From: Massospora cicadina
Lineage: Eukaryota; Entomophthoromycota; Entomophthoromycetes; Entomophthorales; Entomophthoraceae
Length of the DNA stretch: 64,000 nt
Assembly: GCA_022478985.1 (NCBI GenBank)
Contig: JAKSZP010009264.1
Coordinates: 1 to 64,000 of the forward strand
Direction: 5' to 3'
Shown: positions 21,046 to 32,991 of the stretch, one piece after another
Layout of the letters: each line of letters begins with the position of its first letter
Position numbering within the stretch: the first letter of the stretch is position 1
Made by a program: the position numbers and the translations under genes
The notes under the pieces: generated by a model
What the model was told of the DNA's origin: nothing
The model's database searches: none
Seen by the model: the letters and a program-made list of their open reading frames with translations, nothing else

Positions 21046-22030
21046 AGGAAGTGTGTTAAATAAAGGTTGCAAGATTCTATCACAAAATAAGGTTGAGAGT
21101 TAAAGAAAAGTAAGTAATAAACCCTAACTAAAGAACTAAACCGCCCAAAGTGAGAGGATTGAAACAAAAAGACAAAAGACATAACCAACCAATTGGGAAA
21201 CTGGAGAATCACTTTTCAACCATGGTGGAAGAGGAGGGGGATCAGGGTAGAAGTGAAAATCTAACTTTTTGCTATAATAGGGATGTTGGACAATTACAAG
21301 TCCAATGTATTAATAAGGGTGGTTGTAGGGAAATAATAAAATAACATTCAAAAGACCCTATTTAATTTCTGGTGGAACCCCTCAAATTGAGGTAACACTT
21401 AGATTAATATTTGAGTAACTAACATGAGTTTGGGCAGTCAGATTGAACCAAATCATCAGCTGAATCTGAGTAGCCTGAGGTCCCTCCCCTCTTACAGCAA
21501 ATCTAGTACAACCAACACCGCGGAAACCAGCCCCTTTTATAGGGTTGGAAAGGGTCCCTCTAGATGAAAATATTTTTTCACCCAATGATTGGTTAAATTT
21601 ATAAATTGTTGCCTCATGGATATGTCCTACTAGCAATTGACTATTCATCAGCTGTTCCGAAAAGGTGAGGCAGGTTTCCTGAGCTCCAATAGGTCAAACT
21701 TCCCATATTACCTAATTTGGACATTACTAAGCTATTCCAAACTTGGCATTGATTTTCTTCCAAATATTTTTACAGTTCAAATACAAAGTGATAATATATC
21801 AGGAGGGTTCATTTTTCCCCATAGCTGAAACTCAAAAAATATATAAAAATACAACTTTTTAGTTTTATTAGAGTTTATTATTTTTAATACAAGTGGAGCA
21901 AAAAAATCTCCTAAATCAAATTGTTTGAGCTTAGGTGCAAAACTTACCAGAGAGCATCTTTAAAACCTAAAATCCAACAAGGGATTTAGAAGGTTATATA
22001 AAAGAACAGAATATCCCTTATTATAATTAC
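21046..22030. other. Unrecognised low-complexity and A+T-rich sequence
   Basis: Short frames at 21150-21344 (plus), 21382-21648 (minus) and 21637-21828 (plus) have no motifs I recognise. No inverted or direct repeat structure was found apart from the target duplication that starts at 22031. Confidence 0.45.
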
Positions 22031-22043
22031 TAAGTAGAATTTA

Positions 22044-22296
22044 GATTTTATTTAAGGTTGGCTGACCTGGGGACAATACTGCACCAATTAAGGAATTGAA
22101 GAAAATGGGAAAGGGGGATAAAACCCAGAAAACCTCCATGCATGGCATATAATGGGCCAGGAACTCCATGAACTGCCTTGCTATTTGCTATCTTGGTTTG
22201 GGGCATTGGTGCACAATGACAACACAGTCATAATTGTCCCTTACCCAAAGTTTGTCTATGGGATAGACCTTGGGGAGGCAGTGGTAGTGAGTATTT
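22044..22296 (-). mobile_element. SINE family B, copy 2
   Basis: A 13-bp target duplication TAAGTAGAATTTA (22031-22043 and 22297-22309) flanks it. It aligns with copy 1 at 8333-8616 end to end apart from the lost head end: copy 2 stops shortly after GGAGGCAGTGGTAG. Nearly every difference is a CpG in copy 1 that is TpG or CpA here (for example TGCGCGGCGTATG against TGCATGGCATATA). The tRNA-like B box is therefore damaged. Confidence 0.85.
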
Positions 22297-22309
22297 TAAG
22301 TAGAATTTA

Positions 22310-22706
22310 TTATAAATTGATTAGGGTTTTTTCTGGAGCTAATAAAGCTCTATTAGAAACAGCAAAACCTATTTTTAATATTCTCACATATCAAAAAGGT
22401 TTGCCAAAAATTTACCAGTCAACATCAATAACTTTTTTACCTGAAAAGCAACTCTCACTTTTCTTATTTTATAATGTCTTTTTCAGAACCTAAAAGGCTT
22501 CCTTGTAGGCCATAGTTTATTTTTCTAGGTATAACTTAATACAACTAATTATATAATGAGTTAGATTTACAAGACTTCAAATAAAAGTAATTTACTTTTT
22601 TTGATAATATTTTAATTGTTTATTTGTGTATAAATAAAAGTCACAAATTTCATCTGCAATACTACTTTTTGGAAGCTGATTGATATTAGTTCCAGAAATA
22701 TGGATG
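22310..22706. other. Spacer, nothing recognised
   Basis: A frame of 113 codons ending at 22493 (plus) starts inside the SINE and carries no known motif. Confidence 0.4.
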
Positions 22707-22711
22707 TTTGC

Positions 22712-23830
22712 TTTTGGGATTTTTGCCCATATTCACAGCTGACTAGATTACCTGGGATTGAAAGGGGATAATTCCCTAAAGTGAGGTAAATTGGAAATTG
22801 GTTGACCCTGATTTCAGGAAAACTACGTTTGGAGGATTTTAGGTTATTCGCCTGGTCAGATCCATCAGGGACCAATCTGGGCAAATGCTTAAGATCTCAT
22901 TGGGCAGAGTTGCTGAAAAATAGGGGCATCTGATAGTTGATTAACTATCAGGTGTACCAATTGGTATTGGTCAGGTTTCAAGCTGACTGATTTGGAATTT
23001 AAGGAGTAAGTTGTGAGGCAAGTGATGCTATCTGCAATGAGCAAATCAATCAGTTGGTTTGTAACCTGACTTAATGGGTAACAAGACCCATTACCTAAGC
23101 AGGTCACTTGCCAAATATGGTTGGTCCACTTGGATTGAGAGGAAAACGTTAGGGACACATTTTCCAACTCTTTCCATTTTAGGTCTCAAGGATGTCCAAT
23201 GACAGAATCCTAGCCAGGATGGAGAAGACCATCTCTGCTGAGATGAGGATGGGTGATTCAATGGAAACGTCTGACAACTCATCAAGGATGTGTCAACTGA
23301 GAGTTGGGCGCCAAATCCCCCACTATATATTCCCTAGAATTCACTAATAATAATAACAGTATACAGTAGATATCTATGCTTAGTAAATTTTATCAGCATC
23401 CACATGTTCTATTCTTTCTCAGGTATATTATTGCTGTGTGCGATAATTAGGAGACTCTTTAAGGAAAAGAGTAAGGATCTGAGTGGGGATCCAGAGAAGA
23501 AGTGGAATTAAATTGGGGATTGCAGCCAACTTTGTGCCAGACCAGAGAAACCATAAATGGCAATATAAGAGAAGATGGGGATAGATGGTATGATGGAAAA
23601 ATACCCTATTTAAAGACATCACAAGTATTTCAAGAGGAAATACTGGCCAAGCATTAGGCCAAAATCTAATACTTCCATTCAACTAAAGAGAATAGTCATC
23701 ATACTATTATCAACCGATTATATCAACTATTATACAATGTGGAAGAGTTGCACAAAACCCAAACCTGTGCAAGTAGTAAGTTTATAGGGGTTATTGGCCA
23801 AAATAATTAGAAAACCTAAAAATTTCTACA
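22712..23830 (+). repeat. 5' LTR of G3
   Basis: Aligns with 27695-28812. It starts TTTTGGGATTTTTGCC where the other copy has TGTTGGGATTTTTGCC, and ends in ACA. Stretches of over 100 bp are almost the same in both copies (for example around 22930-23100 and 27910-28085). Confidence 0.9.
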
Positions 23831-23833
23831 AAT

Positions 23834-23851
23834 TAGTGCTCACTACAGGGG
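23834..23851 (+). other. Primer binding site of G3
   Basis: Three bases after the LTR stands TAGTGCTCACTACAGGGG, which differs from the G1 and G2 site only by G to A at the second base. Confidence 0.8.
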
Positions 23852-25100
23852 TGTAAAAAGTATAATATATTGAGATATGATGTCATATAAAGATGTTTCC
23901 AATTCTGGAAATAAGTTACTGAGTAAAGTAACAATAATGAAGACAGAACGTAAAGTGGATTGAATTTATTTGCGTTCACCCAGCTCAGAAGTGGAGCTCT
24001 GAGTATAGCGGATTTAAGATACTCAATATGCAGGAAAAGGACTTGGAGCCTAGATATGGAACTGTCTAGTGTTGCAAGAAAACCTGTTCCACTTGGCATC
24101 TACCTGAGATGAAGAGTATCAGCAGGGCCAACTCATGTTGAAGTTGGGTCCACTTGAAATAGTTCAAGGAACACCAGGATCAACTCAGGTTGAACATTTG
24201 GTCCACTTTAAATAGTCCTGAGGAGTGAGTGTTTAGATGAGAAACTAGATGAGGCATTGGTTGAAATAGGAAGAAATCAATTAAGAGTATTAGATTGCCA
24301 TACCAATGAAGATATGAAGTCAAAACAGGAAACAATTGATCCAAGATAGTGGAGAGAATCGTTTGACTCAATAACATATAGTTAATGATCAGAATTTTCT
24401 GGAGACAAGTTCATCAATTCAAGACGAAATTGGATGAAGCTAACGAGAACAGATCAATCTGTTTAATTAAGGGATCATTTACATATCCACCAGTGGATTT
24501 ATTTCCAAAGTTTTGGATGGCCACAAAGGCCAAAAATTGTTTTTAGGGGAAAAACAATCTATAAAATTAAACAGAACTGTTGACTAACGAGATATGAAGA
24601 TTCAAGCATCAGTTGCCGAGATATGAGATGAAATTAGGATCTGTTGGATGAATAACTAGTTGGGATTAAAGGCCTAATATATTTAAGAATAGAGCCAAAG
24701 TCAGCAAATGTAGCCTATATGTGAAGAAACAGTGCTGCTGGTCATATAGTGAAAAAAGATTAATAATAAAAAATTGGAAGTATTGAAACTAAGAGAAAAT
24801 AGTTGCAATGTTCCCAGAGGACCTCTGAACCATTAAATAGTTATGTCCTGAGATATTAATTAAGTGCTAAAAGAGGACCACTGAACCAAATAGATGATTA
24901 AATCTTAAGAAGATAAAATTTTGAACCATTATAACTGGTAGAAAGAGTATAAATAGGACCCAGTTTGGATGAAGGGGAAAAGAAGGACCTCTGAACCTAT
25001 TTGTAGGTTAAAAGTCCCATTGCAAAAGAAAATTTACAAAAAATATATAAAAGATATAAAATATTAAATATTAATTTTATATGGTACATGATTTTTAGAC
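23852..25100 (+). other. Non-coding leader of G3 with short tandem repeats
   Basis: No gag or protease motifs. Two imperfect copies of about 56 bp occur at 24115-24225 (each with GGTCCACTT.AAATAGT). Near 24815, 24872, 24925 and 24984 a phrase like AGGACCTCTGAACC recurs in a looser array. These may be relics of a duplicated leader or filler after the loss of gag and the reverse transcriptase core. Confidence 0.5.
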
Positions 25101-25109
25101 CTATGATGA

Positions 25110-26990
25110 AATGTGATTGCAAGCATGGGTTGCCAAGGATATCAATCTACCAGAAGATATAAGCCATAGAATGAATGGCTGTATCAAAGAGTGTTTAAGA
25201 TATCCAAGTATTCCTTGGAATGGTCAGATACTCTATAAGATTTATTTGGGATTTTTCCAGAATTGACAAGCCCTTATTCCATCTGTCAAAGATCTGAAGA
25301 AAGGATTCATATGGAATGAAGAAGCACAGAAATCCTTTAATAAATTATGCCAGTACTTAATAGATTCTCTGATTATAAAATATCCAAATTTCTATCCATA
25401 ATTATTATACAAACTGATGCTTCATTGACAGCGATTGGCGCTTATTGAGCCCAGTAAATGAACTTGGGGATGAACATCTGGTGGCGTGTGTGACCTGGAC
25501 ACTCTCATACACTGAGAGGAACTAAACCATAACTGAGCATGAATGCCTTGCAGTCATTTATGCCTGTAAATAGTTTTGGTTGTTTATCCACAGAACGCAC
25601 TTCAAAGCGGTGACAGACCACTCTTCGTTGCGTTGGATTCACAATTTGAGAGAACCAGAAGGATAACTGGCCCAATGAACATTGAAGCTACAGACTTACG
25701 ATTATGAGATTGTCCACTGAGTGGGAGCTTCTCATCAGAATGTGGATGGCTTATCACGGTTACTAATGGTCCAGATGGTATACCAGCAGGTGGATGAGTT
25801 ATTCCAGAGAATGGTAGATGGAGAAATCTGAAATGAGCCCCAAGAAATCCAAGGTGCGCTTTGAAAAATGTTGGAAAACACTGAGACCATGGATAGACAA
25901 GTGTTTAGGATGATTAATGGAAAGTGGTTACTATTCCCAAAGCCGTCATAAAGAGCAGCTTTTGTTCAAGCTGCTCATAAAATTGTTGGGTATGGAGGCC
26001 TGAGAAAAACGACCAACCATATTTTCCAGTACTACTACTGATAGTCAATCAACTATGATGTCACCAACTATTTATCTTGTTGTGAGGAGTGCCAGTTGCA
26101 CAAGCCACATAAGAATACAACTGGATACCAACTGGTCCACCCTGGATTTGCTTGGCATATGGTGTCCAGTGACGTGATGGGACTGCTGATGATGAGCACA
26201 GGGGAGTCAAGTACATAATAGTTGCAATCAATCATCTGATGGGATGGGTCAAGATGAAGGCCCTGGCAAAAGTAGATGCTACCAGTACTGCAAAGTTCAT
26301 CCTGGGTCAAGTAGTATACTGACATGGATGCCCGCAGGTCCTGATGAGCAACAATGGGACAAACTTCACATCTCATGTGATCCTGCGGTTAAATGAGATA
26401 ATGGGGATCTGAGTAGTCATGTCTGTACCCTACCTGGATGGAGACAAACATACTGGTAGAATGAGTTAATGGAACGCTGGCCATGACGCTGTGGAAGCTG
26501 GTCGCAGGAAGAACTTCTGCGTGGGGAATATACCTGAGTTTGGTGACATTCGCCTATAATATCAGTCATCATACAGCAATGGGAAAAACACCGTTTGAGT
26601 TGCTATATGGAAGGAAAGCCAAGTTGCCACTGATTTTATATTTGGTGGTGGAACCAACATCAGGGGATGAGTGCTGAGAAGTACCTGAACCAATTGACAA
26701 ATATCCTGATTAAAATGCAATTACAAGCATTTGATATGACTTTTAAGTAAATGATATGAGAGAAAACAATGTATGATAAAAACTGACCAGCCTTATCAGA
26801 ATACTGAATAGGCGAAAGAGTTGCCTATTGTGATATGCATGGTTTTGAGAGAAGAAACAAACTGGATGCAATGTGGTCAGGTCCATTTGAGATTATCGCC
26901 AGGACAGTGATGAACGCCTACTTCATCAAGAATCTCTTGGATGGAAGGGTAGTAATTTGAGTCTATACTAAGTACTTGAAGTTATGAATT
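25110..26990 (+). pseudogene. Remnant pol of G3: RT end, RNase H, integrase
   Basis: Blocks in order: reverse transcriptase end (FLGMVRYSIRFIWDFSRIDK, 25200-25270), RNase H (IIIQTDASLTAIGAY near 25405; RNY-like box; FKAVTDHSSLRWIHNL near 25600; QTYDYEIVH and HQNVDGLSRL to about 25760), integrase zinc region (AAHKIVG; SCCEECQLHKP near 26080), core (MVSSDVMGLL; VLMSNNGTNFTSH at about 26340) and a C-terminal stretch (WSGPFEIIAR near 26880). The second catalytic Asp of integrase is Asn here and the region of the catalytic Glu is broken. Many stops, several of them TGA or TAA, mean no product. Confidence 0.85.
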
Positions 26991-27680
26991 GATGAAAAAA
27001 TAATAAAAAATAGGTTCTGTTGCACAGCATGACTCATCTGCTGGAAGAGTCAAAGATCTTGATCAGACAAACTGTTGAGCAGCTGTTGGTACCGTGACTT
27101 GAAATTCAACATATGAGCTGGATGGGAGGGGGATGTCAGACTTATATGATAGTTGACATTATGCACTCTGAAAACAATTAAAATCCAATTTTGAAGAAAT
27201 CAATCTCAAAAATTAATGAGATAAGCTCTCCAAAGAAGAATTAAGAATGATATAAGCCAAGAGTTTATGAGAAGAAAAATAACAAGGGCAAATATAAATG
27301 AGCATTCTTAGTTGGGCTGTGAAATGAACATTGACAGCAAGAGTCTCTTGTCAAGGATGAGGAGAAAATCAGGAAATTGAGGATGCCAGACCAAGAATCC
27401 TGAATATGACAGTGGGTAATATGCCCTGATGGTGTGAAAACCAAATCCTGGGATTAATATCATCACAAGTAGATCAATCAGACCAGTATGACAGAATATT
27501 GTAGGGACTTCGCTTTGAGTAGGCAGTAGCGAGGAGGAAGAGGAGGAGAGCCGCATGCCAAAGGTCATCCTGAGCAGTGTTGAGTACTAATGATCATACT
27601 CCGCTTGAGCAAATGAAGTATTCAGTCAAGTGTACAAAGCAGTGTTCTCCTGCCCCAGTCCTTTTCTCACTTGAAATCTA

Positions 27681-27694
27681 GGCAAGGGGGGATG
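27681..27694 (+). other. Polypurine tract of G3
   Basis: GGCAAGGGGGGATG ends where the right LTR begins with TGTTGGG. Confidence 0.7.
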
Positions 27695-28812
27695 TGTTGG
27701 GATTTTTGCCCATATCACCAGCCAGCTAGATTATCAGGGATCGCTAGGGGATAATTCCCTAATGAGAGGTGAATTGGAAATTGGTTGACCCTGATTTCAG
27801 AAAAACTATGTTTAAGGAATTTTAGGTTATTTACTTGGTTGGATCCATCAGTGATCGATCTGGATGAATGCTTAAGATCTTGTTGGGCAGAGTTGCCAAC
27901 GAAATAGGGGCATCTGATAGTTGATTAACTATCAGGTGTACCAATTGGTATTGGTCAGGTTTCAAGCTGACTGATTTGGAATTTAAGGAGTAAGTTGTGA
28001 GGCAAGTGATGCTATCTGCAATGAGCAAATCAATCAGTTGGTTTGTGACCTGACTTAATGGGTAACAAGACCCATTACCTAAGCAGGTCACTTGCCAAAT
28101 ATGGTTGGTTCACTTGGATTGAGAGGAAAACGTTAGGGACACATTTTCCAACTCTTTTCCATTTTAGGTCTCAAGGATGTCCAATGACAGAATCCTAGCC
28201 AGGATGGAGAAGACCATCTCTGCTGAGATGAGGATGGGTGATTCAATGGCAACGTCTGACAACTCATCAAGGATGTGTCAACTGAGAGTTGGGCGCCAAG
28301 TCCCCCACTAGATATTCCCTAGAATTCACTAATAATAATAACAGTATACAGTAGATATCTCAGCTTAGTAAACTTTATCAGCATCCACATGTTCTATTCT
28401 TTCTCAGGTATATTATTGCTGTGTGCGATAATTAGGAGACTCTTTAAGGAAAAGAGTAAGGATCTGAGTGGGGATCCAGAGAAGAAGTGGAATTAAATTG
28501 GGGATTGCAGCCAACTTTGTTAAACCAGAGAAACCGTAAATGGCAATCTAAGAGAAGATGAGGATAGATGGTATGATGGAAAAATACCCTATTTAAAGAC
28601 ATCACAAGTATTTCAAGAGGAAATACTGGCTGAGCGTTGTGCCAAGATCTAATACTTCCATTCAACTACAGATAATAGTCGTCATACTATTATCAACTAA
28701 TGATATTAACCATTATACACGCAGAAGAATTGCAAAAAACCCAAATACTGTGCTAGTAATGAGTTTATAGGGGTTCTTGGCCGAAAATAATCAGAAACTT
28801 ATAGATATTTCA
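27695..28812 (+). repeat. 3' LTR of G3
   Basis: Begins TGTTGGG after the polypurine tract and ends TTTCA before the TTTGC target duplication. Pairs with 22712-23830. Confidence 0.9.
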
Positions 28813-28817
28813 TTTGC

Positions 28818-29440
28818 TCTCATTAGAAAAGTATCCATGTGAAAATAAGCTTAAATTGTTCCTCTACTTTGTGATTCTAAGAGAAATTACTATTCAAATT
28901 AACTCCAAGTCTCATTCCTCTACTTTCATAAATTTAGTTCAGGTGCTAGTGAATGAATTACCCCTTTTATAGGTTTGTAGAGGGAATCAATACACAATTA
29001 TATTCTACAGCAAATTGGAAGCTAGAGTCAACAGGATCTGTGAGGGCTCCAGATGTGGATATTAGGCTATACTGAACCCTACACCAATTCAGTCAAAAAG
29101 GGGCGCTAAACCGCAAACCTTATTTATTAAGAAGACTGCAGACTTGAGGCAAACCTTTTACAAGCACTGTGTGGCCGCCACTCCCCCTAAATAAACCTAC
29201 CCCAAAATACCAAACCAACAATCCCCATCACCCTTTGTTATCACTAAATCTGCTGAGTTTATATAAGACAATATTAAGAGAATCTGTGATAATGGTTACA
29301 ATTTGCTAAAAAGCTTACCATCAAGCATTAACTCCTAATATGGACAGGTTGGCTGCAAGTAATCAAATAGAATTCTTACTAATAAATTGGTTGGATTCCC
29401 AAAGGAAGCACCAACCAAAAACCTTTTGAAGATTAAGAAG
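28818..29440. other. Spacer, nothing recognised
   Basis: Contains an AATAAACC-type signal near 29190 and a C+T-poor stretch, but no gene, LTR pair or RNA I can support. Confidence 0.4.
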
Positions 29441-32093
29441 GGTTAGAATTTATGTATACACATATTATTAAACTGTGAGAGATACAACTTAATACATCTG
29501 TATTACCATATTTTTGTAGGATTACTAATAAGCAACTTGAATAGATGTTGTAGTTATTGACATTCAATAACTTTATGTTTGGAGATATAATCCTATGAAC
29601 CACTAGTTTATCCTTAATTTTGGAAGTTAATTCTGATCTTGAAGACAATTAGTGGCTTATTGGGTATTATCCTCAACAATATCTATAGTAGAAATCAGTT
29701 ATTGGCTTTTTTAATTGAAACTAAATTCCTTATGTGGATCATTTGGGATTAGTCTCCAACCAATAAGGGTGGATATTGGAGTTACTGAAGCAAGAAAAAC
29801 GCTTTTCATTGAAGTAACTTGTAGGTTAGCCTGGGTGATGCATCCTTCTGTAAATGGGTAATTTGTAGCATTATCTAAGCATGGCTGCTAACTTGTAGGT
29901 GTTAATCTGCTGGAGTTTAAAAAAGCGTTGGGACATGCTTGTAAGTCTGGGGTGCGTCCCCTCTGCATATACTGGGTGGTGTTCCCGTTCCCTACAAAAA
30001 GGGTCCAAGAAGGGCAGCTGTCCCTCTCATCTCATAGGGCGATATCACCCATGTGGTAGACAAGCAATGAGTAAAAGATCTCCCTTTGAAGATTTAACAC
30101 TTGTCCCCACAATTGCCTCTGCCGAATTAGTATGACAAATTGAGAAAATTTGTGCTGAAATACTTGAAAGCCACCACCTCATGGGTCTAAAGGTTCAAAT
30201 AAAGTCAATGGCAATAAGCCCTTGAAATCAAGGTCTAAAAGCCTTAAACTCTCGGCAATGAAGCCCAACCAGCATGCACATTCAGTAAATGTGGAATCAA
30301 GTGTCAAGTTTCTCAGCAAAACTTGCCAATGGCATCAGGCCATTGGGAAACGTTGTCATTGGGTTGAAACCTGCCTCAAAAACATTGGGGACAAAGCCTG
30401 ATGGGCGTGTATTATCCAAGAAGAATGTGTCCAGTGCCAAATCCTTGGTTAAACATGCCAATGACATTTTGTCATTGGGAAATGTTGTCATCAATTAGAA
30501 ACTTACCTCAAAAACCTTGGGAATAAAGCCCATTGGCATGTACCTTCTAAGGTGAATGTGCTTAATGACAAATTTTTGGCGGAATTCATTGATGGCACTG
30601 GGCCATCATCAAAAATCGCTGCTAGCTCAAAACCCTCCTCTCAGATATTAGAATTGTCATTTGATGAAAACCACTTGGCCAAACAAATGACAAAGCGATC
30701 AGGTGCAGGTGGTTTGGGTACCCCAAACCCATTTCTAACCTCTTAGGACCGCCCCTATGTGGGGTGGCCTTGGGAGGTTCCCATTGCCTGTTGAGTGAAA
30801 TACCATCACTCTAATCATCTAAAACATGGTAAAACTGCAATTTGAGCATCTAAGATCAAATTGATAGCAACTCAGCCCACTTCCAACTGTTTTAAAGTCA
30901 GTTAAAATTAAACCCATTTTCACCCCTTGCTCAAAGTTCTCTGGGTTAGGTTGAAACTTGAGGGCCCCAATCATGTTCTTTTCTAAGTTATTACCCAAAA
31001 TAAATGTCTATTTAGGCAGTCAGAACACACTGAGGAAATTGAAAGTCAATTTTCTTACTTTACCATTCACTAAAAAATCTCCAAGAGTTCCCAATTACTT
31101 GACTTATTTTAAAATTTTCCTTGCTGAACGCCTTATGGCACTAATAATTTGGCCCCTTGGGCCACATTGGCTGGGAAATACCAGTCATGATAGTAACTAT
31201 AGCTCCTACCACAGCCAATTGGGTGTATTATGTAAGAAATTTCTGGGAATTCAACCAATTGTCAAGGCCATCCACCAGCAGGATATCGGTATCCTGTGGG
31301 CCCATCTGTCTCCACTCCAGGCGTGGATTCGCCCCCTCACCTCTGTTTTGATACCAAACTCCCCTATGGAGGGTCCCAAGCTGCCAAATCCGTTTGTACA
31401 ACTCCCCACACTAAGACTACTGAGTCTGGAGTTGCAAAAGCCTGGTTTCTTGTTGGGTTCCTTTTTATGCTTTCAATTCGCCGGTGCTCAACTGTCACAC
31501 ATCTACCCACACAAGTCAATGTCATTCAAGCGGCAATGCCTCTGACATTCTGTCTTGCCTTTTTGGGTGCTTTTACATCCCAACTGGCAGAACAGTCTAA
31601 ACTTTATCTGCCATCTCTCTGACAATGCTACTTTAAAAACCAACACATGGAGGGGCATAATCTAGTTATCAGTTAGTGATGACTAGGTACATGGATAAGC
31701 GGAGTAATTAATCATCATTTGTGTCTTTTTAGGGTTAATTCTGTCAGCAAAGGAAGTTTTTGCAATTAAGTGCCAACCGAAGAGTTGCACATTGAACTTC
31801 CCTAATTAAAACCCCCTTGATTTATTCAATAAAGACAAAAGAAAGTAGATTCTATTTGTTATATCTGTACTTTTTTTTAGAAAGAGATGAAGGGATTGTT
31901 TTCTTATCTAATTTCCTTAAATCACCTGAAGCGAGATAGATATCACTCACCTGCAAGAGAATATTTGAGTGGGTTGAAGCCACAATTAAAGAAGAGACTT
32001 GACTGGTTAGTTGTCTTCATACATCTAACACTTTCTTTTATATTTATGAAAGCAGTCATAAGAGCCTAAGAAGTAGGATTGAAAAAGTTTACA
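29441..32093 (+). repeat. 5' LTR of L5, interrupted
   Basis: Homologous to 39282-40912, with the solo LTR 29940-31624 inserted in it. Relative to the right LTR about 600 bp between AATAAGGGTGG and GGGTGATGC are missing. It ends AAAAAGTTTACA, as does the right copy. Confidence 0.65.
29940..31624 (-). repeat. Long solo LTR-like repeat, copy 3, with target duplication
   Basis: Reverse complement of the 10246-11868 family. In plus reading it starts TGTAAGTCTGG and ends TCTCTCTGACA. The 5-bp duplication ATGCT lies at 29935-29939 and 31625-31629. It is the best preserved copy, 1685 bp, and defines the family: TG...CA ends, 5-bp duplication, no coding genes and internal tandem repeats at about 30300-30560 (GCCAATGGCATCAGGCCATT and related). 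The frames at 30289-30498 and 30958-31545 come from these repeats and are not genes. Confidence 0.75.
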
Positions 32094-32095
32094 CT

Positions 32096-32113
32096 TGGTG
32101 CTTACTGCAGGAG
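32096..32113 (+). other. Variant primer binding site of L5
   Basis: TGGTGCTTACTGCAGGAG, two bases after the left LTR, differs from the TGGTGCTCACTACAGGGG of the gypsy elements by three transitions. Confidence 0.65.
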
Positions 32114-32978
32114 GTAGTTGATTCTTTTTTAACCAGATAGCAATTTATAGTTATCAACACCATGTCATCCTATAATAACAAACTCCAGAAGCTATGGAGC
32201 AAACTTAAAGACAGTAAACCAGAACACATTAAATTTTTTATTGTAAGCTGATCTGATGACCTTAGAAATAAGTTATAAAGAAAAATGATGAAGTAAAACT
32301 TATTATGAAGGTCAACAATGCTTTATATGAACAAGTTTCTTTATAAAAGAAAAAGGAGACCAACTAACCAAGGACTTAATGTTTTAGAAATTTGTATAAG
32401 AAGCAGATAAAGAACGATTTTGTCAGGTACAGTGTGATGTAACTCATATCTTAAAGCAACTACAAGATATGGAGAGTCATTATGTAACTATTATCAGTTG
32501 GATGCTGATGTAGCTGACAACAATTTATCCATGAAGAAAGCCATTTCAGAAGCTTACAGCCTCTGAAAGGTATTTCTGAGACTTTTTCAACACTTTCTGC
32601 AATGACTCCCAAAAATCCCGTTACCAACAGGGTTACTGGTTGAGTACCTCTCATCAAAGTCAACCTAATGGCGACTAAAGAGTTTCAAATGCTTTAAAAA
32701 CTGACTACTATTTACCAGGACAATTCTGTGACATCTTTCTGACTTTTTGAGATGACTATGTTTGGGTATGGTGTTGGGATCTTTACCATAGTGATTTCCT
32801 CATATAATATATGAATTAGGGGTGTCGATTAGTCAGGTGTGTTTGCCAATTAATCGCTTAGTGCTATAATAGTATTAATGTTATAGTTACTGATTTGTGC
32901 TCCCCATTTGGGTGGGTTGAGCCATCTCAAAGTGCTGAGGATAATCCCCAATAAATTTATTGTTATTTGAAGATTGAC
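32114..32978 (+). other. Interior of L5, no readable gene
   Basis: Short phrases such as QLDADVADNNLSMKKAISEA (about 32495-32560) are open but not recognised. Stops are frequent in all frames. Confidence 0.4.
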
Positions 32979-32991
32979 ACCAGTGACTAAA

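Larger units (their letters stand above)
22712..28812 (+). mobile_element. Ty3/gypsy element with gutted interior, element G3
   Basis: LTRs of about 1119 and 1118 bp enclose an interior of only about 3.9 kb. A perfect 5-bp target duplication TTTGC occurs at 22707-22711 and 28813-28817. A primer binding site follows the left LTR and a polypurine tract precedes the right LTR. The interior keeps the end of reverse transcriptase, RNase H and integrase but no recognisable gag, protease or reverse transcriptase core. Many stops lie in what is left. Confidence 0.9.

Noticed and set aside
30958..31545. 195-codon ORF as a gene
   Set aside because: It lies entirely within solo LTR copy 3; the related copies carry stops and no domain is visible.
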